From JAFGSG01 sp964626055 (lineage in GTDB: Bacteria > Spirochaetota > UBA4802 > JAFGDQ01), in contig CAZVDF010000054.1 of assembly GCA_964626055.1 (NCBI GenBank), positions 1-22,115 of the forward strand: 22,115 nt of DNA, given 5' to 3'. A program made the translations under genes and the position numbers. This document shows positions 15,019 through 22,045 of this stretch, in pieces (the stretch's first letter is position 1; each line of letters begins with the position of its first letter). The notes under the pieces are model-generated. The model was not told the origin of the DNA, made no database searches, and saw nothing but the letters and a program-made list of their open reading frames with translations.

Positions 15019-15381
15019 GTGCTGAAAAAAAAGTTAACGGAAAATGATGTTATAAGCATGGCAAAGGAATGCGCCAGGATTCTTGTGGGAAAGAAAGCGT
15101 CCGATGTGCTTTTAATGGATTTAAAAAGAATAAACAGCTATCTCGATTATTTTATTATAGCAACCGGGAATTCTCATATTCATTGTACGGCGCTGGCGAA
15201 AGAAACCCAGAAATATTTCAGTAAAATAAATTATACGGGAATATCGAAATCAAGGCTGGACACCGGATGGATAGCACTTGATTATAATGAAATAATTGTC
15301 CATATTTTCACAAGAGAGCTCCGGGATTATTATCAGCTTGAAAGATTATGGGGTGATTCCGATTTCATAACTTATGAGTGA
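15019..15381 (+). CDS. rsfS: Ribosomal silencing factor RsfS
   Basis: RsfS (YbeB/Iojap family) binds L14 (uL14) on the large ribosomal subunit and blocks subunit joining under nutrient limitation. A 120-residue protein with the family features: KKASDVLLMDLKRINSYLDY (25-44), FIIATGNS (45-52), W84 and LDYNEIIVHIF (87-97), and YYQLERLW (104-111). I chose the GTG at 15019 because the family N-terminus begins here. An upstream in-frame ATG at 14956 lies within the end of the LytR-like gene and would add 21 residues without family similarity. The RBS is weak (CTGGA). It lies 22 nt after the LytR-like stop codon and is the last protein gene of the tatA operon. Confidence 0.93.
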   Translation: MLKKKLTENDVISMAKECARILVGKKASDVLLMDLKRINSYLDYFIIATGNSHIHCTALAKETQKYFSKINYTGISKSRLDTGWIALDYNEIIVHIFTRELRDYYQLERLWGDSDFITYE

Positions 15382-15401
15382 TTCTTCTGCGGCTTTTTTG
15401 A

Positions 15402-15431
15402 TTGACAAAAGAATCGTATGTTACATAGATG
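15402..15431 (+). promoter_or_regulatory. Possible promoter of the tRNA-Cys/tRNA-Leu pair
   Basis: A consensus TTGACA (15402-15407) lies about 40 nt before tRNA-Cys. The best -10 candidates (ATAGAT/TAGATG, about 15425-15431, spacer 17-18) are weak. The position is right for a tRNA promoter downstream of rsfS. Confidence 0.4.
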
Positions 15432-15445
15432 TTTTACTTGTAAAT

Positions 15446-15517
15446 GGCGCCGTACCCAAGTGGCAAGGGAGAGGTCTGCAAAACCTTTATGCAGCGGTTC
15501 AAATCCGCTCGGCGCCT
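15446..15517 (+). tRNA. tRNA-Cys (anticodon GCA)
   Basis: A 72-nt cloverleaf. Acceptor GGCGCCG pairs with CGGCGCC, the D stem is CCC/GGG, and the anticodon loop is CTGCAAA with GCA at 15478-15480. The T arm is AGCGG-TTCAAAT-CCGCT. The discriminator base is U and CCA is not encoded. It lies 11 nt before tRNA-Leu. Confidence 0.95.
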
Positions 15518-15528
15518 CATGGCTTTAA

Positions 15529-15614
15529 GCCCAAGTGGTGGAATTGGTAGACACAAGGGACTTAAAATCCCTCGGACCCTCAAATCCGTGCCGGTTCAAG
15601 TCCGGCCTTGGGCA
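15529..15614 (+). tRNA. tRNA-Leu (anticodon UAA)
   Basis: An 86-nt type II tRNA with a long variable arm. Acceptor GCCCAAG pairs with CTTGGGC and the D arm contains GGAATTGGTAGAC. The anticodon loop is CTTAAAA with TAA at 15563-15565. The T arm is GCCGG-TTCAAGT-CCGGC. The discriminator base is A and CCA is not encoded. Its 3' end is one base from the stop codon of the opposing gene at 15616, and GCAGC-TAAA-GCTGC at 15612-15625 forms a small hairpin across the junction. Confidence 0.95.
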
Positions 15615-15615
15615 G

Positions 15616-16245
15616 CTAAAGCTGCTCGTCCTCCTCAAGAGATCCCTCCTGCGGCGATTCTTCCTCAATCTTTTCTTTTTTCTTTATTTCTTCCTTCGGC
15701 GCCGGAGATTTGAAAACTGCGCTGCTATCTATGTATTTAAAACTGGCGAGAGCTGTCGTGAAGATATCCTCGTATTTATAAAAAGTGCCTATCGGTGATT
15801 TGCATTCTATTATATAAATTATTCCTCCGTTCAGGGCTACCAGCGTTCTCTGGAGCAGGTTATTCTTTTTTGCCCTGTAATCAAATATTAATAATTTGCC
15901 GGTTATATTTTTTTGTATTTGAATCTTTTCTGTTTCCAGAATTTTGTTAAGCCTAGGATCGATTTTTTTCAGATCCCATGTTTCACTGTGGATTATCTTT
16001 TCGATGTCTTCGGTTGGAGATTTGAATGCCCGCACTCTGATAAATGTGCTGGAATTTAATTTCGCATACATGGAATGCTGATGGTCGGCGGCAGCGGATT
16101 CTTTTTTCTGCCAGGATACCGGAACAATGATTTCATAATTATAATTTTTATTTTCATAAGTGCCGAAACGGGTAGAAGCAGCATTGAGCTGAAACGATAC
16201 CAGGATTAAAAATAAAGTAATAATAATAAATATTTTTTTCTTCAT
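15616..16245 (-). CDS. Exported hypothetical protein with acidic/lysine-rich tail
   Basis: A 209-residue protein with a signal peptide (residues 1 to about 22, ending LNA-AS). The body starts with YENKNYNYEIIVPVSWQKK (29-47). This resembles the opening strand pattern of PsbP/Mog1/DcrB-like domains (short alpha/beta domains with a F/Y-x-I-x-x-P-x-x-W motif), so a member of that fold is likely, but the match is only by eye. The last about 35 residues are a low-complexity Lys/Glu run (PKEEIKKKEKIEEESPQEG). The RBS AAAGGA is upstream of the ATG. It converges on tRNA-Leu with almost no gap. The upstream gap holds the interlocked inverted repeats at 16276-16351. Function unknown. Confidence 0.7.
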   Translation of the reverse strand: MKKKIFIIITLFLILVSFQLNAASTRFGTYENKNYNYEIIVPVSWQKKESAAADHQHSMYAKLNSSTFIRVRAFKSPTEDIEKIIHSETWDLKKIDPRLNKILETEKIQIQKNITGKLLIFDYRAKKNNLLQRTLVALNGGIIYIIECKSPIGTFYKYEDIFTTALASFKYIDSSAVFKSPAPKEEIKKKEKIEEESPQEGSLEEDEQL

Positions 16246-16275
16246 TTATTTATCCTTTAAATTATTCTTACTAAG

Positions 16276-16351
16276 ATAGCAATCAGAAGTCATATCAAAA
16301 ATAAGTTATTGCTATTTTTCATTTAAGTTGAAAATTTTAAGATGACTTCTG
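16276..16351. repeat. Two interlocked inverted repeats (pseudoknot-like order)
   Basis: Arm pair A is ATAGCAAT (16276-16283) with ATTGCTAT (16308-16315). Arm pair B is CAGAAGTCAT (16284-16293) with ATGACTTCTG (16342-16351). Both are perfect, and they occur in the order A-B-A'-B', so the stems cannot form as simple neighbouring hairpins. They lie in the 148-bp gap between the LOG-family gene and the exported hypothetical gene, both on the minus strand, and so would be in the 5' leader of the latter. Confidence 0.55.
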
Positions 16352-16393
16352 GGATTATTATATAAAACAATTTAAAAAATCAATAATAAAATT

Positions 16394-17152
16394 TTAAACT
16401 TTTATTATGCCGTGATTTAATTTCTTCATTATTTTTGTAAGCTTCGGTTTAAGAAAATTCAAGCCGTCGTCAAGATCATTGAAATAATAGAACAGATTGA
16501 GATCACCCGGCGAAATTAGTTTATAATCGACCAGTTTCCGGAAATTGATGAGATCTTCCCAGAACTCCCTGTCATATAGGAGTATGGGTATATTCCCTTT
16601 TTCTATTTTTCTGGTCTGAAGCAATGTTAATGTTTCGAATAGTTCGTCCAGAGTCCCGAAACCGCCGGGAAAAACGACAAGTGCTTTAGCATGGTACAAA
16701 AACCATAATTTTCTCATAAAGAAATAGTGGAATTCAAATTGAAGTTCAGAAGTAATATATCTGTTCGGGCTCTGTTCGTATGGAAGGGAAATGTTCAGGC
16801 CTATTGTATGGGCGCCGGCTCTGCCCGCTCCTCTGTTGGCGGCTTCCATAATACCCGGTCCGCCGCCTGTAGCAATGTAAAAACTCTCTCCTTTTTTGCC
16901 TAAATGTTTTGATAATTTCGCAAGTCTGTACGCGAATTCTTCTGCTGCCCAGTAATACCGGCTTTCCAGTTTATTTTTCTTATCGCTGCTTGTCCTTGCC
17001 GAACCGAAAAAAACAACGGTATGATATATATTCATTTCTTCGAATCGTTTTTCCGGCTCGAGGTATTCCGATGTAATTCTAATTGTTCTCGCTTCCCTTG
17101 ATTTTAAAAAGTCGATATTCAAATAAGCCTTTTTTGCTTTTCCTTTTATCAT
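16394..17152 (-). CDS. LOG-family (TIGR00730-type) Rossmann-fold protein
   Basis: A 252-residue cytoplasmic protein. The two family signatures are intact: GGGPGIMEA (96-104) and PGGFGTLDE (162-170), with Arg147 (FFMRKL) between them as in active members. The family includes cytokinin-activating phosphoribohydrolases (LOG) and nucleotide 5'-monophosphate nucleosidases such as PpnN, often mis-annotated as lysine decarboxylase. The N-terminal 40 residues, rich in charged residues, precede the conserved core (VVFFGSARTSSD, 46-57). The RBS GGGGAG is directly upstream of the ATG. It probably acts as a nucleotide nucleosidase, but the exact substrate cannot be read. It shares a minus-strand gap with the exported hypothetical downstream and may be co-transcribed. 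Confidence 0.88.
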   Translation of the reverse strand: MIKGKAKKAYLNIDFLKSREARTIRITSEYLEPEKRFEEMNIYHTVVFFGSARTSSDKKNKLESRYYWAAEEFAYRLAKLSKHLGKKGESFYIATGGGPGIMEAANRGAGRAGAHTIGLNISLPYEQSPNRYITSELQFEFHYFFMRKLWFLYHAKALVVFPGGFGTLDELFETLTLLQTRKIEKGNIPILLYDREFWEDLINFRKLVDYKLISPGDLNLFYYFNDLDDGLNFLKPKLTKIMKKLNHGIIKV

Positions 17153-17304
17153 TATGATCTCCCCAGAATGAACATGAAAAATAATTTTAAATATTTAACT
17201 TAAAAAATGAATTTATAGATTTTATTCTTGAATATACATATTATCGATTTAAATTCCGTTAATTCTAAGCTATTAATTAAACTTGAAGAAATTCGGAGTA
17301 TTTA

Positions 17305-19002
17305 ATGAAAAAAAAATTCAAATTAATAATAATTATCACATTCTCAGGTTTGCTTGCTTGCGAAACATATAAAACAAGAATATCTGATGAAGCCGTTAAA
17401 ATAATAAAAAAAATGACGCTTTCTCAAAAGATAGGACAATTGCTTATAGTGGGCGTTCCGGAAAGGAAATTTACGGACAGTACCGCTTCGATAATTGACA
17501 GTTACACGCCTGGAGGAGTTATCCTTTTCGGATATAATCTCGGAAAACCGGAAGAAATCAAAAAATATATCGGTGAAATGCAGCGGAGAGCGGTCAACAG
17601 ATTTAATATACCAATGTTTATTTCCATTGACCAGGAAGGCGGAAGAGTGAAGAGAATTACGCACGGGATCACCCAGTTCCCAGGGAATATGGCTTTTGGA
17701 GTTGCTGACAACGAATCCTTAACATATGACGCTTCAAGGGTGACCGGCATTGAGCTCAGGAATTTCGGTGTGAACATGAATTTTGCGCCCGTACTTGATG
17801 TGAACAATAATCCTTTGAATCCGGTAATTAATACGAGATCATTCGGATCTGATGTTAAAGTGGTTTCGCAGCTGGGGTCCGCCTATATCAGGGGTCTGCA
17901 AAGATCAGGATGCATTGCCGTGGGCAAGCATTTCCCGGGTCATGGAGATACTGATAAGGATTCTCATTTGACCCTGCCTGTAATTAAGCATGGTATTGAA
18001 AGACTTGTGAAAACAGAGCTTCCTCCGTTCGCAAAAGCCATAGAAAGCGGAGTTGAAGCTATAATGACGGCTCATATCTCTTTCCCCGGCATACTTAATG
18101 ATAATATACCCGCGACGGTTTCAAAAAAATTCCTGACGGATATTTTACGGGATGAAATGCATTTTAACGGCGTGATCGTCACAGATGACATGGAAATGAA
18201 TGCGGTTTCCAGGTTTATGGATCTGGGAGAAGGAGCGGTGAAATCCATTATTGCAGGCGCAGACATTATATTGGTGAGCACGCATGGGAAAAGTATTGAA
18301 ACGATTTCAAAGGCAATAAAAAAAGCCGTTGATCAGGGAATTATTCCGGTCGGCAGGCTCGACGAATCTGTTAAGAGGATAATTGAATTAAAACTGCGCT
18401 ATAATATTATTGGCGCGGGAAATGAGAGACCCATTAATCCGAAATATAAATATAACAGCGATGATCCGGATTTGTTAAAACAAGCGGAAAAGCTGAACAC
18501 TATTGTATCTAAAGAAGCTCTATATTTATATCCAGACGGTAAAATTAAACTGGATTTCCAGACTAATAGTGAATTTTTTAAAATTTTTATAACATCCAGC
18601 CGTTTTTTTAAAAACGAAATAGAAAACAGGTTCAGGGCTGTCAGAAATAAAAACTACTCAATATTTACTTCGGAGAAGTTATTTATTGAAAATTTTTCGA
18701 AGAAAACCGCAAAAGATAATTCAAGAAAAAAGAACAAAAATACTATTGTATATCATCAATTCGATCGAGCCGGTTTAAAAAACATCAGCGAAATCAATAC
18801 GCTTTGCAGTGTAATGGGATTTAAGTTATGTCTTATTTGCACCGGAAATCCGTTTGAGTTAGCTTCAGCTGAAAACCTGCCGCCGGTTCTTTTTTCATTC
18901 TCGAATACGGATGAGTCGATAAGACAATTAATTCTATGCCTTGAAGGCAAATTTTTGCCAAAAGATAATATTAATGTTTTTCTTGGGCTGGAACGGAAAT
19001 AA
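17305..19002 (+). CDS. Lipoprotein glycoside hydrolase family 3, NagZ-type beta-N-acetylhexosaminidase
   Basis: Likely removes N-acetylglucosamine from muropeptides or other glycans in the envelope. The signal ITFSGLLAC has a lipobox, so Cys19 would be acylated and the protein lies outside the cytoplasm, unlike cytoplasmic E. coli NagZ. The GH3 TIM barrel spans about 28-375: SIDQEGGRVKRI (107-118), FAPVLDV (160-166), KHFPGHGDTDKDSH (208-221, with the Asp219/His221 dyad typical of NagZ-like enzymes) and VTDDMEM (292-298) with nucleophile Asp294. A further about 170 residues (395-565) follow. They look like a weak version of the second GH3 alpha/beta domain and have no motif I can name. The RBS CGGAG is upstream. 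The stop codon is 4 nt from the hemW start, so the two form an operon. Confidence 0.9.
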   Translation: MKKKFKLIIIITFSGLLACETYKTRISDEAVKIIKKMTLSQKIGQLLIVGVPERKFTDSTASIIDSYTPGGVILFGYNLGKPEEIKKYIGEMQRRAVNRFNIPMFISIDQEGGRVKRITHGITQFPGNMAFGVADNESLTYDASRVTGIELRNFGVNMNFAPVLDVNNNPLNPVINTRSFGSDVKVVSQLGSAYIRGLQRSGCIAVGKHFPGHGDTDKDSHLTLPVIKHGIERLVKTELPPFAKAIESGVEAIMTAHISFPGILNDNIPATVSKKFLTDILRDEMHFNGVIVTDDMEMNAVSRFMDLGEGAVKSIIAGADIILVSTHGKSIETISKAIKKAVDQGIIPVGRLDESVKRIIELKLRYNIIGAGNERPINPKYKYNSDDPDLLKQAEKLNTIVSKEALYLYPDGKIKLDFQTNSEFFKIFITSSRFFKNEIENRFRAVRNKNYSIFTSEKLFIENFSKKTAKDNSRKKNKNTIVYHQFDRAGLKNISEINTLCSVMGFKLCLICTGNPFELASAENLPPVLFSFSNTDESIRQLILCLEGKFLPKDNINVFLGLERK

Positions 19003-19006
19003 TCGA

Positions 19007-20158
19007 ATGGATCTGGGCTTATATATACATATTCCTTTCTGCAGAAAAAAGTGCGACTACTGCTCTTTCTATTCCGTTGCTTTGCATGATTATCAAAATT
19101 GTTCAGGCAGTCGGTATCTCGAAAAGTATATAGATGTATTGATTTCTGAGATTAATGAAAGAAGCAGCGAATTTAAAGATTCCGAGGTTGATACAGTATA
19201 TTTCGGAGGAGGGACTCCGTCACTTTTAGATCCGGGTCAACTGGCAAAAATAATCGATTCAATAAAAAATTTATTTTCTCTTCAAAAAAATGCTGAAATT
19301 ACGGTCGAAGTAAATCCGGATGATTTTTCTGAAGATAAAATGAACGAGGTGGCTGATTCCGGAGTTAACAGGATCGTGATGGGAGTGCAGACTTTGAACC
19401 GGAGGCTGCATTCTATAATAGGGAGAACCGCCGGCATACCAGATGAAAAATCGCTTTCGGATTTTGCCGGCATAAAAAGGGTTATTCACTGCATTGATAT
19501 AATGACAGGCATTCCCGGGCAAAGTGAAAGGGAGCTTATAGACGAATTAAAAAAAATTGAGCAATATAAATTTGAACATGTTTCCGCATATTGCCTGAGT
19601 ATCGATCGGAATACTCCGCTTTGGAAGAGGTGCGCGCCCTCACTGGCATTAAACGATATGCAAAGAGTCCTGCTGGAGAGAACTATTGATTTTTTTTCTG
19701 CCGCGGGATACAGACATTATGAAGTATCCAATTACGCTTTGCCTTCATTTGAGTCGAAGCATAATTTAAAATACTGGAAATTCCTGCCTTATGCCGGCTT
19801 TGGTCCGGGCGCCCATTCATTCTATAGTGGAGATCGTTTTTACAACAGGAATTCCGTAGAGGATTACATTGTACATAAAGGCAGAATTCTGCGGAAAGAC
19901 GAAAGAACAAAAAATTCTGAAATAGTTGAATATATTTTATCAGGGTTAAGATTAACGGATGGTATTTCTGTTAAAGATTTTGAACACAAATTGAATATTT
20001 CAATGCCGGAAGGATTATTTGAAAAATTTTCAGACTTAAATAATAAAGGATTACTGCACATAGAAGAACAGAAAAATGATATTTTAATCAGATTTACAGG
20101 AAGCGGTTTCTTTCAGATGGACGGTCTTATATACGAAATCGTGGAAAAATTTTTATAA
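19007..20158 (+). CDS. hemW: HemW-type radical SAM protein (heme chaperone family)
   Basis: HemW binds heme and a [4Fe-4S] cluster and delivers heme to respiratory proteins. It was once annotated as oxygen-independent coproporphyrinogen oxidase. The ATG at 19007 gives the standard N-terminus MDLGLYIHIPFC. An upstream in-frame ATG at 18941 lies within the nagZ-like gene and adds an unrelated 22 residues. The radical SAM cluster motif is C12-x3-C16-x2-C19. GGGTPS (67-72), IDIMTGIPGQ (163-172) and the HemW-specific HNLKYW (252-257) followed by GFGPGAHSF (264-272) are present. HNLKYW separates it from true HemN. The 383 residues are normal, though the segment between GRT and the GIPGQ motif appears a little short. 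It is the last gene of the nagZ-hemW operon and converges on the next gene 10 nt later. Confidence 0.92.
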   Translation: MDLGLYIHIPFCRKKCDYCSFYSVALHDYQNCSGSRYLEKYIDVLISEINERSSEFKDSEVDTVYFGGGTPSLLDPGQLAKIIDSIKNLFSLQKNAEITVEVNPDDFSEDKMNEVADSGVNRIVMGVQTLNRRLHSIIGRTAGIPDEKSLSDFAGIKRVIHCIDIMTGIPGQSERELIDELKKIEQYKFEHVSAYCLSIDRNTPLWKRCAPSLALNDMQRVLLERTIDFFSAAGYRHYEVSNYALPSFESKHNLKYWKFLPYAGFGPGAHSFYSGDRFYNRNSVEDYIVHKGRILRKDERTKNSEIVEYILSGLRLTDGISVKDFEHKLNISMPEGLFEKFSDLNNKGLLHIEEQKNDILIRFTGSGFFQMDGLIYEIVEKFL

Positions 20159-20168
20159 GAGTGAGCAT

Positions 20169-21062
20169 CTATCCTTTCATAATGAAATATTTTTTATAGA
20201 TATTATGAATTCTGAAATAATAATCGGAAACTTTCGCGTTTTCAATCAGTTTGTAATAATACGCAAGGAATTCCGAGGCTTTTGTGATAAACACATTAAG
20301 ATCTCTTCCCCTGAGACCCCTTGCGATTTCGCTATCGTCTTTTTTTACCATGTTAAGAGCGACATTCAGGTGCTGATGAAAATAATTAATATCTTTTTTT
20401 ATCTCAATGCTTTGATTATTAATCGATTCCTGGATTTTTTCAGTATCGAGGCCGCCGGATAATAGAAAATATTTCCTCAGTAATTTCATTGATTTGCTGA
20501 TGCTCGCTTTATTTGCCGATTGTTTGAATATTTTTTTAAATAATTCAAATGCTTCCAGCTTCTCCCTGTCTGTGTCCGGAGTAGTCTCATATTGGTTTTT
20601 GTAAAGTTCAAAAGCGATTTTTTCAACCTGCTGACAGTCCGTATCCGCATCGATAAGGGTTTTGAGCTTGCGATAGTTGTTCGGATTGCGGTTTAGTATT
20701 TTAATATATAGATCGACTCCTTTTAAAGCTTCCATATAAATATTGAGCGTCTCAGCGGCAAAGTTCTTATTATCGTAAAGTTCCATGCCTTCAATTATCA
20801 TCGGTGATTGAGCGGTCATGAGCAGGGCGTCCATATCCGGTTCGAAGTCGCTTATCGTGCGTTTTACTGCTTTGGGCTTCTCGACTTTAGTTTCTTCAAA
20901 ATATGTTTCTTTTACCGCGGGCTTCTGTTTCTTATCCGCATCGTCGATCTTTACACTATGTTTTTTGCCGGCAGGTGTTTCGTCAAAGAGATTTTCGAAT
21001 CCTGAATCGTCAGTAAATGAATCTAAATTGAAATCGTTAAAATTTTTATCGTCATTATGCAT
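20169..21062 (-). CDS. Cytoplasmic hypothetical protein: acidic N-terminus and helical C-terminal domain
   Basis: A 297-residue protein with no signal peptide or membrane segment. Residues 1-60 are low in complexity, rich in Asp, Asn, Phe and Glu (NFNDFNLDSFTDDSGF), probably disordered. Residues 45-70 are charged (Lys/Glu). Residues about 80-297 are predicted almost all alpha-helical with a regular heptad or TPR-like look (AAETLNIYMEALKGVDLYIK, and later MKLLRKYFLL), and the end FRIHNIYKKYFIMKG is basic. No family or catalytic motif is recognised. A role as an adaptor or scaffold is conceivable but has no direct support. It is transcribed from its own promoter, divergent from the fmdB-type gene. 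Confidence 0.75.
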   Translation of the reverse strand: MHNDDKNFNDFNLDSFTDDSGFENLFDETPAGKKHSVKIDDADKKQKPAVKETYFEETKVEKPKAVKRTISDFEPDMDALLMTAQSPMIIEGMELYDNKNFAAETLNIYMEALKGVDLYIKILNRNPNNYRKLKTLIDADTDCQQVEKIAFELYKNQYETTPDTDREKLEAFELFKKIFKQSANKASISKSMKLLRKYFLLSGGLDTEKIQESINNQSIEIKKDINYFHQHLNVALNMVKKDDSEIARGLRGRDLNVFITKASEFLAYYYKLIENAKVSDYYFRIHNIYKKYFIMKG

Positions 21063-21105
21063 TTAATATGCCGTTTTACTTGATGGTTAATTGTGTAATC
21101 ATTTT

Positions 21106-21134
21106 AAATTATTTAATATTTTTCGAAATGTCAA
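21106..21134 (-). promoter_or_regulatory. Promoter of the 297-residue hypothetical gene
   Basis: On the minus strand: TTGACA (21134-21129), a 17-nt spacer and TAATTT (21111-21106), giving a leader of about 40 nt. A second TTGACA on the same strand (21166-21161) with TTAATA 18 nt on could be an alternative. Confidence 0.5.
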
Positions 21135-21154
21135 TATATTAATAATATAAATAC

Positions 21155-21184
21155 TTGACTTGTCAATACGATAATTTGTATCCT
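21155..21184 (+). promoter_or_regulatory. Promoter of the FmdB-type gene
   Basis: TTGACT (21155-21160), an 18-nt spacer and TATCCT (21179-21184). Its -35 is next to the opposite-strand TTGACA at 21166-21161, so the two divergent promoters share TTGAC-TT-GTCAA, a palindrome. Confidence 0.5.
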
Positions 21185-21193
21185 TATATACGG

Positions 21194-21221
21194 TTAAACA
21201 GGTTTCTTTTAACTTGTTTAA
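21194..21221 (+). promoter_or_regulatory. Hairpin in the 5' leader of the FmdB-type gene
   Basis: TTAAACAGGTT (21194-21204) pairs with AACTTGTTTAA (21211-21221), 11 bp with one G-U pair, loop TCTTTT. It lies just after the predicted transcription start and about 55 nt before the ATG. It may stabilise the mRNA 5' end or be an operator. Confidence 0.45.
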
Positions 21222-21276
21222 AGTGATATGTTCTTGAACTGTGTAATTAAGCAGATAATAATTATAGAGGTTATAT

Positions 21277-21522
21277 ATGCCGACTTATGAATATTATTGT
21301 TCGTTGTGCAATAAAAAATTTGACGTCTTTCAGAGTATGAACGATGCTCCTATTAATAAATGTCCTGAATGCGGCGCTGGTGTTAAAAGGCTCATCTCGG
21401 GAGGAAGCGGATTCATTATGAAGGGCGGGAACACAATGGAAATGCCTGCATGCGGGCAGAGTTCACCGTGTTGCGCAAACGGCACATGCGGTATGCATGG
21501 CGGCGGAAGCTGCGGGCTGTAA
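21277..21522 (+). CDS. FmdB-family zinc-ribbon protein
   Basis: An 81-residue protein opening with MPTYEYYCSLCNKKFDVFQS (1-20), the hallmark of the FmdB/CxxC_CxxC_SSSS family. The zinc ribbon is formed by CSLC (8-11) and CPEC (29-32). After a Gly/Ser linker comes a Cys-rich tail with CGQSSPCCANGTCGMHGG. FmdB proteins are named for a proposed regulator of formamide-inducible amidase, but the role of most members is unknown. The tail Cys/His residues could bind a metal. The RBS AGAGG lies 7 nt upstream. It is the first of two small Cys-containing genes on this strand, followed by a DUF1858 protein with a separate promoter. Confidence 0.9.
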   Translation: MPTYEYYCSLCNKKFDVFQSMNDAPINKCPECGAGVKRLISGGSGFIMKGGNTMEMPACGQSSPCCANGTCGMHGGGSCGL

Positions 21523-21588
21523 AAAGATATTTTCTATCTGCAAAATTATAACGACTTTGTTCAGAGCATTCTCCCTGATAAAAAGTAG

Positions 21589-21617
21589 TGGACAATACTT
21601 TAAATTAAATTTATTAT
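21589..21617 (+). promoter_or_regulatory. Promoter of the DUF1858 gene
   Basis: TGGACA (21589-21594), a 17-nt spacer and TATTAT (21612-21617), in the 132-bp gap between the FmdB-type gene and the DUF1858 gene. Its presence suggests the second gene can be expressed on its own. Confidence 0.5.
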
Positions 21618-21654
21618 TAATCAAATAGTTAATAATTCGGAGGATAACGAAAAA

Positions 21655-21867
21655 ATGCCTGATAAAATTAATAAAAATATGACATTTGGCGAGGTAATGA
21701 AAAATTTCCCCAAGTCGGCGCAGATAATGGCCGGTTACGGGCTTCACTGTATAGGTTGTCATATTTCCGTTAGCGAGACGTTGGAAGAAGGGGCGCAGGC
21801 TCACGGATTCGACAGCGATACCTTGCAGAAAATGATCAAAGAACTGAATGAGCAGGCAGTTCAATAA
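21655..21867 (+). CDS. DUF1858 small redox-type protein
   Basis: A 70-residue protein covering the DUF1858 domain in full: MTFGEVMKNFPKSAQIMAGYG, then LHCIGCHIS with the family CxxC (Cys32, Cys35) and SETLEEGAQAHGFD. The family is common in anaerobes and is found alone or fused to hybrid-cluster and other redox proteins. It is thought to be a disulfide or metal-binding module, but its reaction is not established. The RBS GGAGG lies 9-10 nt upstream of the ATG. A strong hairpin follows at 21901-21928. The combination with the neighbouring FmdB protein suggests a thiol/metal-related setting (inference). Confidence 0.92.
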   Translation: MPDKINKNMTFGEVMKNFPKSAQIMAGYGLHCIGCHISVSETLEEGAQAHGFDSDTLQKMIKELNEQAVQ

Positions 21868-21900
21868 ACATAAAAGATAATAATAAAGATTTACTGACGG

Positions 21901-21928
21901 CAACACCGCCTTGTTTAAGGCGGTGTTG
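21901..21928. terminator. Strong hairpin between DUF1858 gene and tRNA-Tyr, bidirectional terminator candidate
   Basis: CAACACCGCC (21901-21910) and GGCGGTGTTG (21919-21928) pair perfectly over 10 bp with loop TTGTTTAA. It lies 33 nt after the DUF1858 stop codon and 28 nt beyond the 3' end of tRNA-Tyr. It lacks a clear T run on either side, but the position suits termination of both convergent transcripts. Confidence 0.6.
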
Positions 21929-21956
21929 CGATTCATACATATATAGATTATTTAAC

Positions 21957-22038
21957 TGGTGAGGGGAGGATTCGAACCTCCGAAGGCATCGCCGACAGAT
22001 TTACAGTCTGTTCCCTTTGGCCGCTCGGGAACCTCACC
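21957..22038 (-). tRNA. tRNA-Tyr (anticodon GUA)
   Basis: An 82-nt type II tRNA on the minus strand. Acceptor GGTGAGG pairs with CTCACC, and the D arm contains CCCGAGCGGCCAAAGGG. The anticodon loop is CTGTAAA with GTA (complement at 22002-22004). It has a variable arm and T arm GGAGG-TTCGAAT-CCTCC. The discriminator base is A and CCA is not encoded. It follows tRNA-Thr by 7 nt, as in the common Thr-Tyr tRNA cluster. Confidence 0.95.
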
Positions 22039-22045
22039 GCAAGTG

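Noticed and set aside
16394..17152. Lysine decarboxylase
   Set aside because: The PGGxGT..E signature belongs to the LOG/nucleosidase family. The decarboxylase name is a historical mis-annotation.
18941..19006. Upstream in-frame start for hemW
   Set aside because: It lies inside the preceding gene and adds residues unlike the family. ATG 19007 gives the canonical N-terminus.
19007..20158. Oxygen-independent coproporphyrinogen III oxidase (HemN)
   Set aside because: HNLKYW and the shorter N-terminus are features of HemW. HemN is longer and has a different N-terminal region.
21463..21936. Minus-strand frame of 157 codons across the DUF1858 gene
   Set aside because: It covers the well-supported DUF1858 gene, its promoter and the hairpin at 21901-21928 in antisense. 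The product resembles no family.
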